The notes under the pieces are model-generated. The model had not been told where the DNA came from. It worked only from the letters and a program-made list of their open reading frames with translations, and did no database searches. A program made the position numbers and the translations under genes. From Cyanobacteria bacterium SZAS LIN-3 (GTDB lineage Bacteria > Cyanobacteriota > Vampirovibrionia > Obscuribacterales > Obscuribacteraceae), in contig JAFEAV010000043.1 of NCBI GenBank assembly GCA_018266215.1, forward strand, positions 1 to 53,140: a DNA stretch of 53,140 nt. The letters run 5' to 3'. Shown here piece after piece: positions 8,003 through 15,751 of the stretch; position 1 is the first letter of the stretch; the number at the start of each line of letters is the position of its first letter.

Positions 8003-8551
8003 CTATTGCATCTCCGCCGCTGACCGTAGCGATGGCGCCACTGCTTGTAGTGCGCTTTTACTATAACCCCAGCGTTGGAAAAATGCGATCCAGTCGGCGG
8101 AGGCGGCATCAGACTGAGCCGGCTCATTAGTCGAGCAATACTCATCAATAGCGCGGCAGGCGTCTTTTACCAGTGCCGTCATCTGGCTGTCGGCAAGCAT
8201 TTTGACCAGTTCGATACTGCCGGCACAGGTGGCTCTGGAGCCGGCCGCTTCTGCAGTGCGATTGTTCTTTTCGTGTTCAATAGCTGTGCAGCCCGACATG
8301 ATTATGTTTTTTACCGCCAGGTCGTAAGCAAATTCTTTGCCGTTTTTTATGCCTTCAATCAGCGCCAGCCGCATCTCCGGTTTATCGGGAATGGCTCCTG
8401 TAGCCAGCGTCGCCATAAAGCCCCGGGCGTTCAAGGTCGAGGTTAATAAGGCCGTGATTTCTTCGGTGAATTTTTCCGGAGAGATGGTGCCCTTTTGCGC
8501 TGACTCAATCAATTGGGCTGAGTTGGCCATTGATTCCTGGATGGAGCTCAT
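8003..8551 (-). CDS. conserved-looking hypothetical protein, pilD operon
   Basis: A 182-residue soluble protein of unknown family. I start it at ATG 8551, which overlaps the pilD stop (TAATG) and has AAGGGA 7 nt upstream; the longer frame to 8671 only shadows the end of pilD. It is predicted mostly helical, contains three to four cysteines (GCTAIEH, RATCAGSIE, KDACRAIDEYC) and ends in a tryptophan-containing segment (DWIAFFQRWGYS). Its firm coupling to pilD and the following TPR gene suggests, but does not show, a role in pilus or secretion functions. Confidence 0.7.
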   Translation of the reverse strand: MSSIQESMANSAQLIESAQKGTISPEKFTEEITALLTSTLNARGFMATLATGAIPDKPEMRLALIEGIKNGKEFAYDLAVKNIIMSGCTAIEHEKNNRTAEAAGSRATCAGSIELVKMLADSQMTALVKDACRAIDEYCSTNEPAQSDAASADWIAFFQRWGYSKSALQAVAPSLRSAAEMQ

Positions 8552-9735
8552 TATCGCAGTCCCTTGATAAAAGTACCGTCGGTGAGATTGGTCATAAATA
8601 CTGCGTACATGGCGCCGAAAGCCAGAGCCGGACCAAAGGGAAATGGTTTTGCTATGGAGTTGCCGCTCCATATTACCGCCGCTGTCGTGCCGCCAAATCC
8701 GACGATCAGATCAAGTATCCAGACATTGATGTTGGTGTAAATTTCAGGCATGTGAAAGTAGAAACCGAGGGCTACAGCTATCAGGCTGAACGGTCCACTG
8801 GTAAGTAAAAAGCCGATGATAGCCGGCTTTGCCACCTGACCCAGACGATTTTGTTGTTTCAATTCGTAGATCAAATAGAAGGCGCCCATGATGGCACCGA
8901 CCATAAATCCAATCACCAGAGAGATAGCCAGTTTTTCCCAGCCGAGCCAGGCGGCCATCACCGCCGATAGTACCGCGTCACCTCCGCCCATGACCTCAAA
9001 TGGTTCTTCTTCTTCCTCTGCGCCAGGTCCCGCTGCTTTTGCTGCAACCGGCTCCCTGACTATGTCGAAGTTGGCGTCGATTTCGTCGTCAAAGATTTCG
9101 GCCTCGACTTTTCCCGCACCTTCTTCTTCCAGAAGATCGTCTCTGTGCATCCACATGTAAAACTTCAGTCCGTAAAAGGCGATGAAGTCGAAGAGAATGT
9201 AGGAGACACCGACACCGGCAAGCGCTCCCAGCAGGTCGTGCCTGACGCTGAAGCTGAAGATCAGACCGAGAATTATCGATGGATAGGTGATTTCATGCGG
9301 AATGAGTTTTTCTTTGAAATCGGTGACAGTGACCGCCACCATGATGGAGGTGAAATAGAGCATGGCCATGGTGATTAAGACATGGTCGGGGGCGTCGGCA
9401 AAAACGGGTTGAGCGAAGTGATGCACGACCGCTGCAAAAAGGACGGCCGTTGAGGCTTCCACCACCGGATAATGCCAGCCAATTTTTTCCTTGCAGTGAG
9501 CGCAGCGACCTTTCAGTGCCAGGTATGAAATGATTGGCACAAGCTCAAGAATACCCAGGCGATGTTTGCACCTGGGGCAATTGGAAAATGGGGTCCACAA
9601 CGACTCGCCGCTCAGCGAGCGCAGTGCCAGGACATTGAGGAAACTGCCGACTATAAGTCCTGCCAGCGCCGCCCACATCTCCAGATAGGGCGATTGAATT
9701 TCGAAGAAATCAAAACCTGGTGTGATGAAGCCCAT
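8551..9735 (-). CDS. pilD: type IV prepilin peptidase / N-methyltransferase with an acidic insertion
   Basis: Cleaves the leader of type IV prepilins and methylates the new N-terminus, in the inner membrane. Seen: the N-terminal methyltransferase-like region with GLIVGSFLNVLALR and the zinc-binding pairs CPRCKHRLG (53-56) and CAHCKEKIGW (78-81); the first catalytic Asp in TVTDFKEKLIP (D139); and the second in the GxGD motif GGGD (D253). The two aspartates are about 114 residues apart, against about 64 in family members I remember. The extra sequence is a Glu/Asp-rich soluble loop (about residues 198-250, including a run of five Glu). The protein has about eight membrane segments. It is followed by two overlapping genes, and a SigF-like sigma factor gene lies 150 bp upstream on the same strand. 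The ribosome site is weak. Confidence 0.9.
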   Translation of the reverse strand: MGFITPGFDFFEIQSPYLEMWAALAGLIVGSFLNVLALRSLSGESLWTPFSNCPRCKHRLGILELVPIISYLALKGRCAHCKEKIGWHYPVVEASTAVLFAAVVHHFAQPVFADAPDHVLITMAMLYFTSIMVAVTVTDFKEKLIPHEITYPSIILGLIFSFSVRHDLLGALAGVGVSYILFDFIAFYGLKFYMWMHRDDLLEEEGAGKVEAEIFDDEIDANFDIVREPVAAKAAGPGAEEEEEPFEVMGGGDAVLSAVMAAWLGWEKLAISLVIGFMVGAIMGAFYLIYELKQQNRLGQVAKPAIIGFLLTSGPFSLIAVALGFYFHMPEIYTNINVWILDLIVGFGGTTAAVIWSGNSIAKPFPFGPALAFGAMYAVFMTNLTDGTFIKGLR

Positions 9736-9810
9736 TGCGGGGAGTTTCTCTCGCTAAAGTTTTGGCCTAATAAGATGATGACACAGCCGGTGGCTTATGT
9801 GGCAAGAATA

Positions 9811-9850
9811 CTTCCCGAGCGGAAGCAGGCGCTCGCCGGGAGTGTTTTTG
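9811..9850. terminator. possible terminator hairpin between sigma factor and pilD genes
   Basis: Arms CTTCCCGAGCG (9811-9821) and CGCTCGCCGGGAG (9830-9842) can pair with a small bulge, followed on the plus strand by GTTTTTG. The genes on both sides run on the minus strand, where the U-tract is poor. It may weaken read-through from the sigma factor gene into pilD. Confidence 0.35.
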
Positions 9851-9887
9851 CTTTCTCTTATTTGGGCTGCCTCAGTACCGGACTGAT

Positions 9888-10820
9888 TTAGCTTTTACCG
9901 CCAGGGCTCTTTTTGCTCTGGGTGATGATTTTATTGAGTTCGGTCGTAGCTGCTCTCAGTCTGCGCGAGACCTGCATCTGTGAGATGCCGAGACGGCGGG
10001 CCACTTCTGTTTGACTCAGATCTTCGTAGAAGGTCAACTGCACAACTTCCCGCAGGCCGTCACGCAATTGCTTGATGGCTTCGGCCAGCATGAAGCGGTC
10101 TTCTTTAGCCATCTGGTTGTGCTGATATTTAGCGTCCACCAGAGTGTCTATCAGTGACTGCTCAGAACCGGCATCATTTGAAAGTGCCTGGTCGAGTGAA
10201 ATAAGGGTGCGGCGACGGTCTACTTCGTATGCTTCGTTGACGCGGCTGACCGGTATTTGCAAGTCGGTGGCGATTTCGATATCTGAAGGTTCGCGGCCGA
10301 GCTTGGCGGTGAGATTCTGTACCAGACGATTGATGCGGAAGGACAATTCCTGCAGCTCACGGGGAGCGCGGATCATGGCCGTCTTGTCTCTCAGGTAGTG
10401 GCGAATTTCGCCGGTGATTAGGTGGGTGGCATAAGTTTGAAACTTAGCGCCGGCATCAGGCTTGAACTGGTCAACTGCCTTGATGAGGCCAATCGAGCCA
10501 ACCTGAATCAAATCTTCGACAGGGTCGGTAGAGCGACGGGCGAGGCCGTAGGCAATACGCTTCACCAGCGGCAGCGCCGCCTGAATGATTGAATCTCTCA
10601 GGGCCGGATCCCGGGAGTCAGCGTAAAGGGACAACCAATTGTGAATTTGGTCCGGTCCTTTTTGCTCGCCCTTGGGACTGTCAGAGCCTGTAGAAGCTTC
10701 CTGATTAGCTTGCAATTCCTTGCTCACGATGTGTGTTGGATTAACCGATTTTGCTGAGTTCACAGATTTTATATTGTAGTCTGAGTGTAGGTTTCCGTGC
10801 CTGTGAATTTTGAGGTTCAT
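9888..10820 (-). CDS. group 3 sigma-70 family sigma factor (SigF/SigB/SigG type)
   Basis: An alternative RNA polymerase sigma factor of 310 residues. Regions are visible in order: 2.1-2.4 (LPLVKRIAYGLARR, DLIQVGSIGLIKAVDQF, FQTYATHLITGEIRHYLRD), region 3 (RAPRELQELSFRINRLV with LGREPSDIEIATDL), and region 4 with a helix-turn-helix (LSQTEVARRLGISQMQVSRRLR). There is no primary-sigma region 1.1; instead a polar, probably disordered tail of about 75 residues precedes region 2. In cyanobacteria, SigF of this class is tied to type IV pili and motility; the prepilin peptidase gene next door makes a similar role plausible here. No anti-sigma factor gene is adjacent. The ATG at 10820 has only a modest ribosome site. 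Confidence 0.88.
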   Translation of the reverse strand: MNLKIHRHGNLHSDYNIKSVNSAKSVNPTHIVSKELQANQEASTGSDSPKGEQKGPDQIHNWLSLYADSRDPALRDSIIQAALPLVKRIAYGLARRSTDPVEDLIQVGSIGLIKAVDQFKPDAGAKFQTYATHLITGEIRHYLRDKTAMIRAPRELQELSFRINRLVQNLTAKLGREPSDIEIATDLQIPVSRVNEAYEVDRRRTLISLDQALSNDAGSEQSLIDTLVDAKYQHNQMAKEDRFMLAEAIKQLRDGLREVVQLTFYEDLSQTEVARRLGISQMQVSRRLRAATTELNKIITQSKKSPGGKS

Positions 10821-11137
10821 TTAGCACTCTTAAGGCAGATTACCAAACTAATTAGATAAAAGCTAGTTACTAATTGGGGAAAACCGGCTGTCAAGGCGCA
10901 TGATGTCGCCATCGGGCTATTCCCGAGGGCCCGGGGGCGCCGGGCTCGGTTAAATCTTTCTAATTGGCCGCGACGCCCCACCACCGGTTGGTTTTGGCTG
11001 GATCGGCGCCCCTGATACTGCCTGTGGTGCCAGGCCGGCGCCTTGCCCGCTCGCTCCACGCCGTGTGCACTACAGCCGGCATATGGGTATACAGACATGA
11101 GAAAAGCGCTTTGCCGGCCAGGGTACTGCTGATAATA
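10821..11137. other. divergent intergenic region with a GC-rich hairpin
   Basis: This lies between the sigma factor gene (minus) and the membrane TPR gene (plus). A GC-rich stem can form between CCGAG/CCC (10923-10932) and GGG/CTCGG (10942-10949). On the minus strand a TTGACA (complement of 10889-10894) could be a -35 element, but no convincing -10 follows at 16-18 bp. The TPR frame stays open back to 10964, but its first 58 residues do not look like protein. No gene or RNA is recognised here. Confidence 0.4.
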
Positions 11138-12580
11138 ATGTCCGCCGCTGATTACGAGCACCAACCAGACCAGTCTTCACAGGCGCTGCTGCAGGCGCAG
11201 ATTATTCTGCCGTCCATTTCGCACCGCATCTATACGTTGATTGGCTTTGCCTGGCCCTCTTTCGGCTTCTTATTCCTCATCCTTCTCTGCGACAGTGACT
11301 GGTTTGCCCTGCCTTTTCCGATCCAGTGGCTGTTTCCCGCAGTCTGCTTGCTGGCCCTGGCCATGGGACACCTTATCGCCATGGGGCTCGAGAGCTCGGT
11401 TACGACCCGCGCCCTCGATTATTTCCGCCGCGGCATGCCCCTGATTTTTTACCGGCGATTTGCTGTTTTGCAGGAGCCGCCCGAGCTGCGCAAAAACGAT
11501 GAAGAGGCTCAGGTACAGGGCGATAAGCTGACATCTTCCACGGCCAGCGAGCCGGTCGGACGGGGCGAGGCCGCCATCGTATTTGGTGCCAGGCGCGTGC
11601 TCCTCTCGGCCGTTGACGAGCTTCATTTGACCTTTCTTGGCTCGCTAGAGATCAAATCTTATGCCGCTTCCGGGCGCGTTTTTACCTCCGCTGACCAGTC
11701 GCAGTCAGGCCCCATCAATAAGCCCGACCTGCTCGTGCGCTTTCCCCTGGGTGCGCTCAGTCTCGTTAATCAGAAGCGACTGGTGGAGATCTTTCGCAGT
11801 CACAGGCCGGGACTCACGGTCAATAAGCGACTGGATGATCGGCTCAAATCTCCTATAGTCAAAGGCCAGGCGGCAATTCAGGCCATGGGGGCGGCAATCC
11901 TGCTCTATGCCCTGTTTGACGTCAGTTATGCCACATTTACCTGGCTGGAAATGTTGCGCGACTACTACGGAAGTCAGCTCTGTATGCGACATTCGGATAA
12001 GGCCGACGCCTTCCTTGTCGGTGGCGATAAGGCGATAAAACCCAGAGCCCTCGAGCTCTACGACCGCGCTGAGGACCTGCGCACCCATCCGGCCCCGCTG
12101 TCCTGGGCCTACCGTGCGCTTTTTGCCAACGGCAACAGTGCCGCCCAGCTCCTGGCCATTCGGGCGGAGACTCTCTACTGGCTGGATAAGCGCGATCAGG
12201 CAATCCAGGTATTAGAAGAAGCGGTGGCCCTCAAGCCCACCGGGTACAAGGTCCAGATGCATCTGGCTCGCTGGCTGGCCGAGGCCGGACGCCTGAAAGA
12301 GGCACAGGCTGTACTGGATACTGTTCTGGAGAAGCATAAGGACGCGCTTCTGCCCCGCCTTTACAACCAGGCCCTGGTCCAGGGGGATACGGCCGCCGGT
12401 GAGGCGCTGTACAAGCGTTACCTGGGCGAGCTGGACGAAGAAGTCTTTGGTGACGAACCTGGCTGGCCCCCCGGCAGTGAAAAGCCGCTTATGGAAATGT
12501 GGCGGCGCGATGATCTCGAGTTTCTTAAGCGATATTTTGTGCGCCAGGACCCACAGGCGGCGCCTGCGCGGCAAAAATGA
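11138..12580 (+). CDS. membrane-anchored TPR protein
   Basis: A 480-residue protein. I chose ATG 11138 because the upstream part of the frame is arginine/proline-rich filler with no ribosome site; the site before 11138 is also weak. Two hydrophobic segments (about residues 30-52 and 58-80) anchor it. A mixed domain follows with the motif FYRRFAVLQEPP and another membrane-like patch (AIQAMGAAILLYALFDVSYA), and the C-terminal third has three TPR-like helical pairs (YWLDKRDQAIQVLEEAVALKP, AGRLKEAQAVLDTVLEK). No catalytic motif is evident. It stands alone, 100 bp before an SGNH gene on the same strand, so it could be part of the surface-acylation locus, but nothing in it proves this. Confidence 0.75.
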   Translation: MSAADYEHQPDQSSQALLQAQIILPSISHRIYTLIGFAWPSFGFLFLILLCDSDWFALPFPIQWLFPAVCLLALAMGHLIAMGLESSVTTRALDYFRRGMPLIFYRRFAVLQEPPELRKNDEEAQVQGDKLTSSTASEPVGRGEAAIVFGARRVLLSAVDELHLTFLGSLEIKSYAASGRVFTSADQSQSGPINKPDLLVRFPLGALSLVNQKRLVEIFRSHRPGLTVNKRLDDRLKSPIVKGQAAIQAMGAAILLYALFDVSYATFTWLEMLRDYYGSQLCMRHSDKADAFLVGGDKAIKPRALELYDRAEDLRTHPAPLSWAYRALFANGNSAAQLLAIRAETLYWLDKRDQAIQVLEEAVALKPTGYKVQMHLARWLAEAGRLKEAQAVLDTVLEKHKDALLPRLYNQALVQGDTAAGEALYKRYLGELDEEVFGDEPGWPPGSEKPLMEMWRRDDLEFLKRYFVRQDPQAAPARQK

Positions 12581-12682
12581 GCGGATGGCTGCGGCTGCCC
12601 CGACTTTTAGCTTAGTTTCAGGTATACCTTGACAAAGGTCCGGTATGATTAGCAGGCTTGCTATACAAGGAAACACTCAGGC

Positions 12683-13993
12683 TTGCCGTCCGAAGAAGCA
12701 AACAGTTCAACCCCAGGACCTCTCGCAGCCGGTAAGGGCCGCGGCGCGCGCCTTGTCGTTTCCTCGGTCTTTGTCGCCGTGCTGCTTCTGGCCGTGCTTG
12801 ATGTCACCTTCGGCTATCTGCATCCGCTCAAGGGCGTCAAAACGGTCGGTCTGGACCGGGGTGAGCCTTTTAACGCCAGCAGTGCCGTTCGTAAAGGTTT
12901 TGCCAGTGATGCCCGTCTTTTGAAGAGCGGCAAGCAGCTGAGCGAAGTTGTTTTGCTGGGCTCGTCTCTGGTTGTCGCCCCGTCTTTGCAGAGCGAGTCG
13001 ACTTATCAGGCCAGGCCCCTGGAGCGCTTTAACAATCGCAGATTGACGAGCTTCGAAGAGTATTTGAAGGAAGCGCTCAATACCGGCGGTGCCGGCAGCG
13101 CCCCCGGTGCGAGCCCCGAGATCCGCAGTTATCTGCTGGCCTCCGGTGGGGCCATGGCCTCCGACGCTTACTTTGTCGAAAAAAATGTCGTGCTCGATGC
13201 CCCCGACAACGGCCGTCACCTTGCCATCATATATGGTATCGGCCCCCGCGATTTTCAAGACAATCTTTTTCCCCGGGTGGACTCCAGCAATATTTTTCAG
13301 GTCCTGGGACGAATAGACGATCTGCCCACGGTTTTTAAAAGCGAGCCCAAGATAAGCTTTGAGGACCGGGGCTCGATATTTATGTCCAGATTGTCTTCGC
13401 TCATGCGTTACCGCGAAGATCTCCTGCGCGTACTGGCCGTGCGCTCCAAGCGCGTCATAGAAAAGCTCGTGCCCGGGGTGATGTTCGAAAAATACAGCGA
13501 TACCCTCGTACTCAAGCGCCAGAAGGAAGGTCTCTTCCCCGAGGAGGCTCAGGGAACGCCCCTGGTTTATCCCAATCTGGCCATCGACCACAATGACTGG
13601 ACGAAGACCAACTTTGAGTATATTCGCCGCTATAACCCCATTGATGAAAGCAAATCTCAGACGCAGTTCGCTTATTTTGAGCGCTTTCTCAAGCTGGCCG
13701 CTGATCGTCATATCAGTGTGCTTGTGGTCAACATGCCTATTTCTAAGTCCAATAAAGGGGTGATACCGCCCGGCTTTTACGATCGCTATCTGGCCACGAC
13801 AAGAGATCTGTGCAAAAAGTACGGTGCTGATTACAGCGACTTCAATGTCGAGCCCTGGTGCGAGGATAAAAACTTTGTCGACTCTGTGCATTTGATACCT
13901 CAGGTGAGCCAGGCCTTTATGCGTGATCTTGCCCGTACCGCCGCTCATTCCGGCGTGTCGATTGCAACGGTGCAGCGTGGACGAAGCCTCTAA
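12683..13993 (+). CDS. membrane-anchored SGNH/DltD-like protein, paralogue A
   Basis: A 436-residue protein with an N-terminal anchor (about residues 23-45) and an outer SGNH-type domain. Seen: block I VVLLGSS (Ser at 94-95), the shared phrase GGAMASDAYFV, YGIGPRDFQDN, FEYIRRYN, the strand ISVLVVNMPIS, and the C-terminal Asp-His pair in FVDSVHL. These blocks recur in three minus-strand genes at 15.7-19.7 kb. DltD, AlgJ/AlgX and PatB-type SGNH proteins work with MBOAT acyltransferases to move acyl groups onto exported polymers, which is the inferred role. The start is TTG 12683, with AAGGA about 11 nt upstream. It overlaps the next gene by 17 bp. Substrate unknown. Confidence 0.78.
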   Translation: MPSEEANSSTPGPLAAGKGRGARLVVSSVFVAVLLLAVLDVTFGYLHPLKGVKTVGLDRGEPFNASSAVRKGFASDARLLKSGKQLSEVVLLGSSLVVAPSLQSESTYQARPLERFNNRRLTSFEEYLKEALNTGGAGSAPGASPEIRSYLLASGGAMASDAYFVEKNVVLDAPDNGRHLAIIYGIGPRDFQDNLFPRVDSSNIFQVLGRIDDLPTVFKSEPKISFEDRGSIFMSRLSSLMRYREDLLRVLAVRSKRVIEKLVPGVMFEKYSDTLVLKRQKEGLFPEEAQGTPLVYPNLAIDHNDWTKTNFEYIRRYNPIDESKSQTQFAYFERFLKLAADRHISVLVVNMPISKSNKGVIPPGFYDRYLATTRDLCKKYGADYSDFNVEPWCEDKNFVDSVHLIPQVSQAFMRDLARTAAHSGVSIATVQRGRSL

Positions 13994-15029
13994 CCCCGAT
14001 GAGCAGCAACATCAGTCCAAGCGTGAGCCCAAGCTGACGGACCCGTCGCGCGATTCATTATTTGGACCGGGCGGTTTCCTCGCCGATATCAACCTCTGCA
14101 TCTTTGCTGCCATTTTTTGCAGCTTACTGGCTTGCTTCAGCGGCGTGGCGCATGTGGCGGACCTCTTTGTCCAGTTCCGGGTGCAGATGGCCGCCGCTCT
14201 GGGTCTTATGGTTGTTTTTCTGGCCGCCACCTATAAAGTTAAACCGTCGCCCAGACTTCTGGCCGCTGTTGTAGTGGCGTTGATACTAAATGTAGTATCG
14301 GTGGCGGCTACGACGATGTCCTTTTCCGGTGCCGGTCCCCTGCCTCCCGGGGCTGTTGAAAAATCCGCTCCGGGCCTCTCGCTCCTGCAATATAACGTGC
14401 ACAGCTCCAATCAAAAATACGATCAACTGATCGAGTATGCAGGTCGTGTGAAACCGGACATTCTCTGTCTGGAGGAGGTCACTCCCGCCTGGGTGGCCGG
14501 TCTGGCGCCCCTGCGCAAGGACTACCCTTACGCAATTACCCGACCGCGAGACGACAATTTTGGTATTGCTATTTTCAGTCGTTATCCTTTGAAGGATGCG
14601 GCAATTTTGTCTCTGGGCAAGGCCGGCTTACCCAGCGCTTTTGCCCGGGTGGAGCTGCGCGGAAAGGCCTATTCGGTCGTAGCTACTCACCCGCTGCCGC
14701 CCATTACCGGCGAAAGTTATGACCTGCGCAATGATCAGTTTAAGGCCCTGGCCGACCTGGCGAAAAAAGATACCAGTGCCGGTTTCATTATCGCCGGTGA
14801 CTTCAACTGTGTGCCCTGGTCGGCGCATTTTATGAGTCTTTTGAGTAATTCCGGTCTCAAAGATTCGCGCCCGGGCTTTGGGCTGGGCGAGTCATGGCCG
14901 GTCAATTGCGCTGCTCTGCGTATACCTATTGATAATGTACTGATTTCAAAAGACATGCGTGTGCGAGTGCGGCGAGTCGAGCCGGATCTTGGTTCGGATC
15001 ATTTGCCTGTTTATGTGGAATTGCACTGA
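13977..15029 (+). CDS. membrane-anchored endonuclease/exonuclease/phosphatase family protein
   Basis: About 350 residues. I start it at GTG 13977, overlapping the SGNH gene by 17 bp; no good ribosome site is seen, which fits translational coupling. Three hydrophobic segments (about residues 35-100) precede an EEP fold: LLQYNVHSSN, DILCLEEV (metal-binding Glu), GIAIFSRYPL, IAGDFNCVPW (catalytic Asp/Asn), IDNVLIS and GSDHLPV (catalytic His). The arrangement is like YafD and VanJ family proteins, with the active domain on the outer face. Those act on lipid-linked or phosphate substrates in some cases, so a phosphodiesterase working on an envelope precursor is possible. Pairing with SGNH paralogue A suggests a shared envelope pathway. 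Confidence 0.85.
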   Translation: MDEASNPDEQQHQSKREPKLTDPSRDSLFGPGGFLADINLCIFAAIFCSLLACFSGVAHVADLFVQFRVQMAAALGLMVVFLAATYKVKPSPRLLAAVVVALILNVVSVAATTMSFSGAGPLPPGAVEKSAPGLSLLQYNVHSSNQKYDQLIEYAGRVKPDILCLEEVTPAWVAGLAPLRKDYPYAITRPRDDNFGIAIFSRYPLKDAAILSLGKAGLPSAFARVELRGKAYSVVATHPLPPITGESYDLRNDQFKALADLAKKDTSAGFIIAGDFNCVPWSAHFMSLLSNSGLKDSRPGFGLGESWPVNCAALRIPIDNVLISKDMRVRVRRVEPDLGSDHLPVYVELH

Positions 15030-15042
15030 CACAGCTGTCAGT
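15025..15042. terminator. perfect hairpin spanning two convergent stop codons
   Basis: ACTGACA (15025-15031) and TGTCAGT (15036-15042) pair perfectly around CAGC. The plus-strand stop TGA (15027-15029) and the minus-strand stop (complement of 15038-15040) lie in the two arms. No U-tract follows, so it may be a transcript-end stabiliser and not an intrinsic terminator. Confidence 0.45.
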
Positions 15043-15751
15043 CAGGCTTGCGCTTGCTCATCTCATTGGTTATTTGATTGATGATTTTATTGATGATGTC
15101 GCTGTAGGGATCCAGCTCATGGGCGCGCTGGGCTGTCATCTGTGCGCCTTCCATATCGTGGTGCATGAGACATTCGTGGGTGAGCAGCAGCCAGGCGTCG
15201 ACATAGTCGGGGTTGATGGCCAGTGCCCTGCGGGCGCAGGTGGCAGCCCGTTCGGGATCTTCGCGTTTTAGATGGATGGACGCCAGACCAATCTCCACCC
15301 ATTCCAGGTTGGGATATTTTTCGCGCATCGCCTGGAATGCGGCCAGGCCCTCGCCCAGCTTGTCTTCCTGGACAAGTTTGTCCGCTGCCTTGTAGAGCTT
15401 TTCGCATTCGGGGGTGACTTTGTATTTGGGCAGATAGCACTTCAAATACAGGCGTGATTTGACTTTTGCCCGCATCGAGCCCTTGGCATTGATGGCCTGC
15501 TCAAAGAGTGAGCGGGCTTTTTCAGCGTCCAGATCAAAGCGGGCTTTGTTGGCTTCTCTAAAGAGTCTGTCGGCTTCGGTTTCGCCGCGCCAGAGATTTT
15601 CCTCTTCGCGCGTCGGATTGGTGGGGCGGCGGTCACCGGGTCTTGGTATCAGAATGTCTTCGACCGCCAGGGCGGGCGCAGTCCACGGCACAAGCGAGGC
15701 CCAGAGCAGGGCGGTGGCTGATAAGACTGATCTGGCGCTGGCTAATGCCAT
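15038..15751 (-). CDS. secreted TPR protein of the MBOAT/SGNH operon
   Basis: A 237-residue protein with a signal peptide (about residues 1-29, ending ALA-VED), a charged segment, and a C-terminal row of TPR-like helices (LGEGLAAFQAMREKYPNL, PERAATCARRALAINPDY, HDMEGAQMTAQRAHELDP). Its ATG at 15751 overlaps the stop of SGNH paralogue B by 10 bp, so it is the last gene of the unit that begins with the MBOAT gene. A periplasmic TPR protein could scaffold the acylation machinery, as TPR proteins do in some exopolysaccharide systems such as AlgK; that is inference. Confidence 0.8.
   Translation of the reverse strand: MALASARSVLSATALLWASLVPWTAPALAVEDILIPRPGDRRPTNPTREEENLWRGETEADRLFREANKARFDLDAEKARSLFEQAINAKGSMRAKVKSRLYLKCYLPKYKVTPECEKLYKAADKLVQEDKLGEGLAAFQAMREKYPNLEWVEIGLASIHLKREDPERAATCARRALAINPDYVDAWLLLTHECLMHHDMEGAQMTAQRAHELDPYSDIINKIINQITNEMSKRKPD

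Noticed and set aside
10821..11137. Possible tRNA or structured RNA in the GC-rich spacer
   Set aside because: Only one hairpin could be drawn; no cloverleaf, T-loop consensus or known riboswitch core is present.
12629..12667. TTGACA near 12629 as a promoter for SGNH paralogue A
   Set aside because: The nearest -10-like elements (TATGAT at 12644, TATACA at 12662) are at spacings of 9 and 27 bp, outside the workable range.
12707..13948. Long open frame (413 codons) on the minus strand
   Set aside because: It lies fully antisense to SGNH paralogue A, whose motifs are clear. The antisense product has no domain and its length follows from the GC-rich codon use of the real gene.
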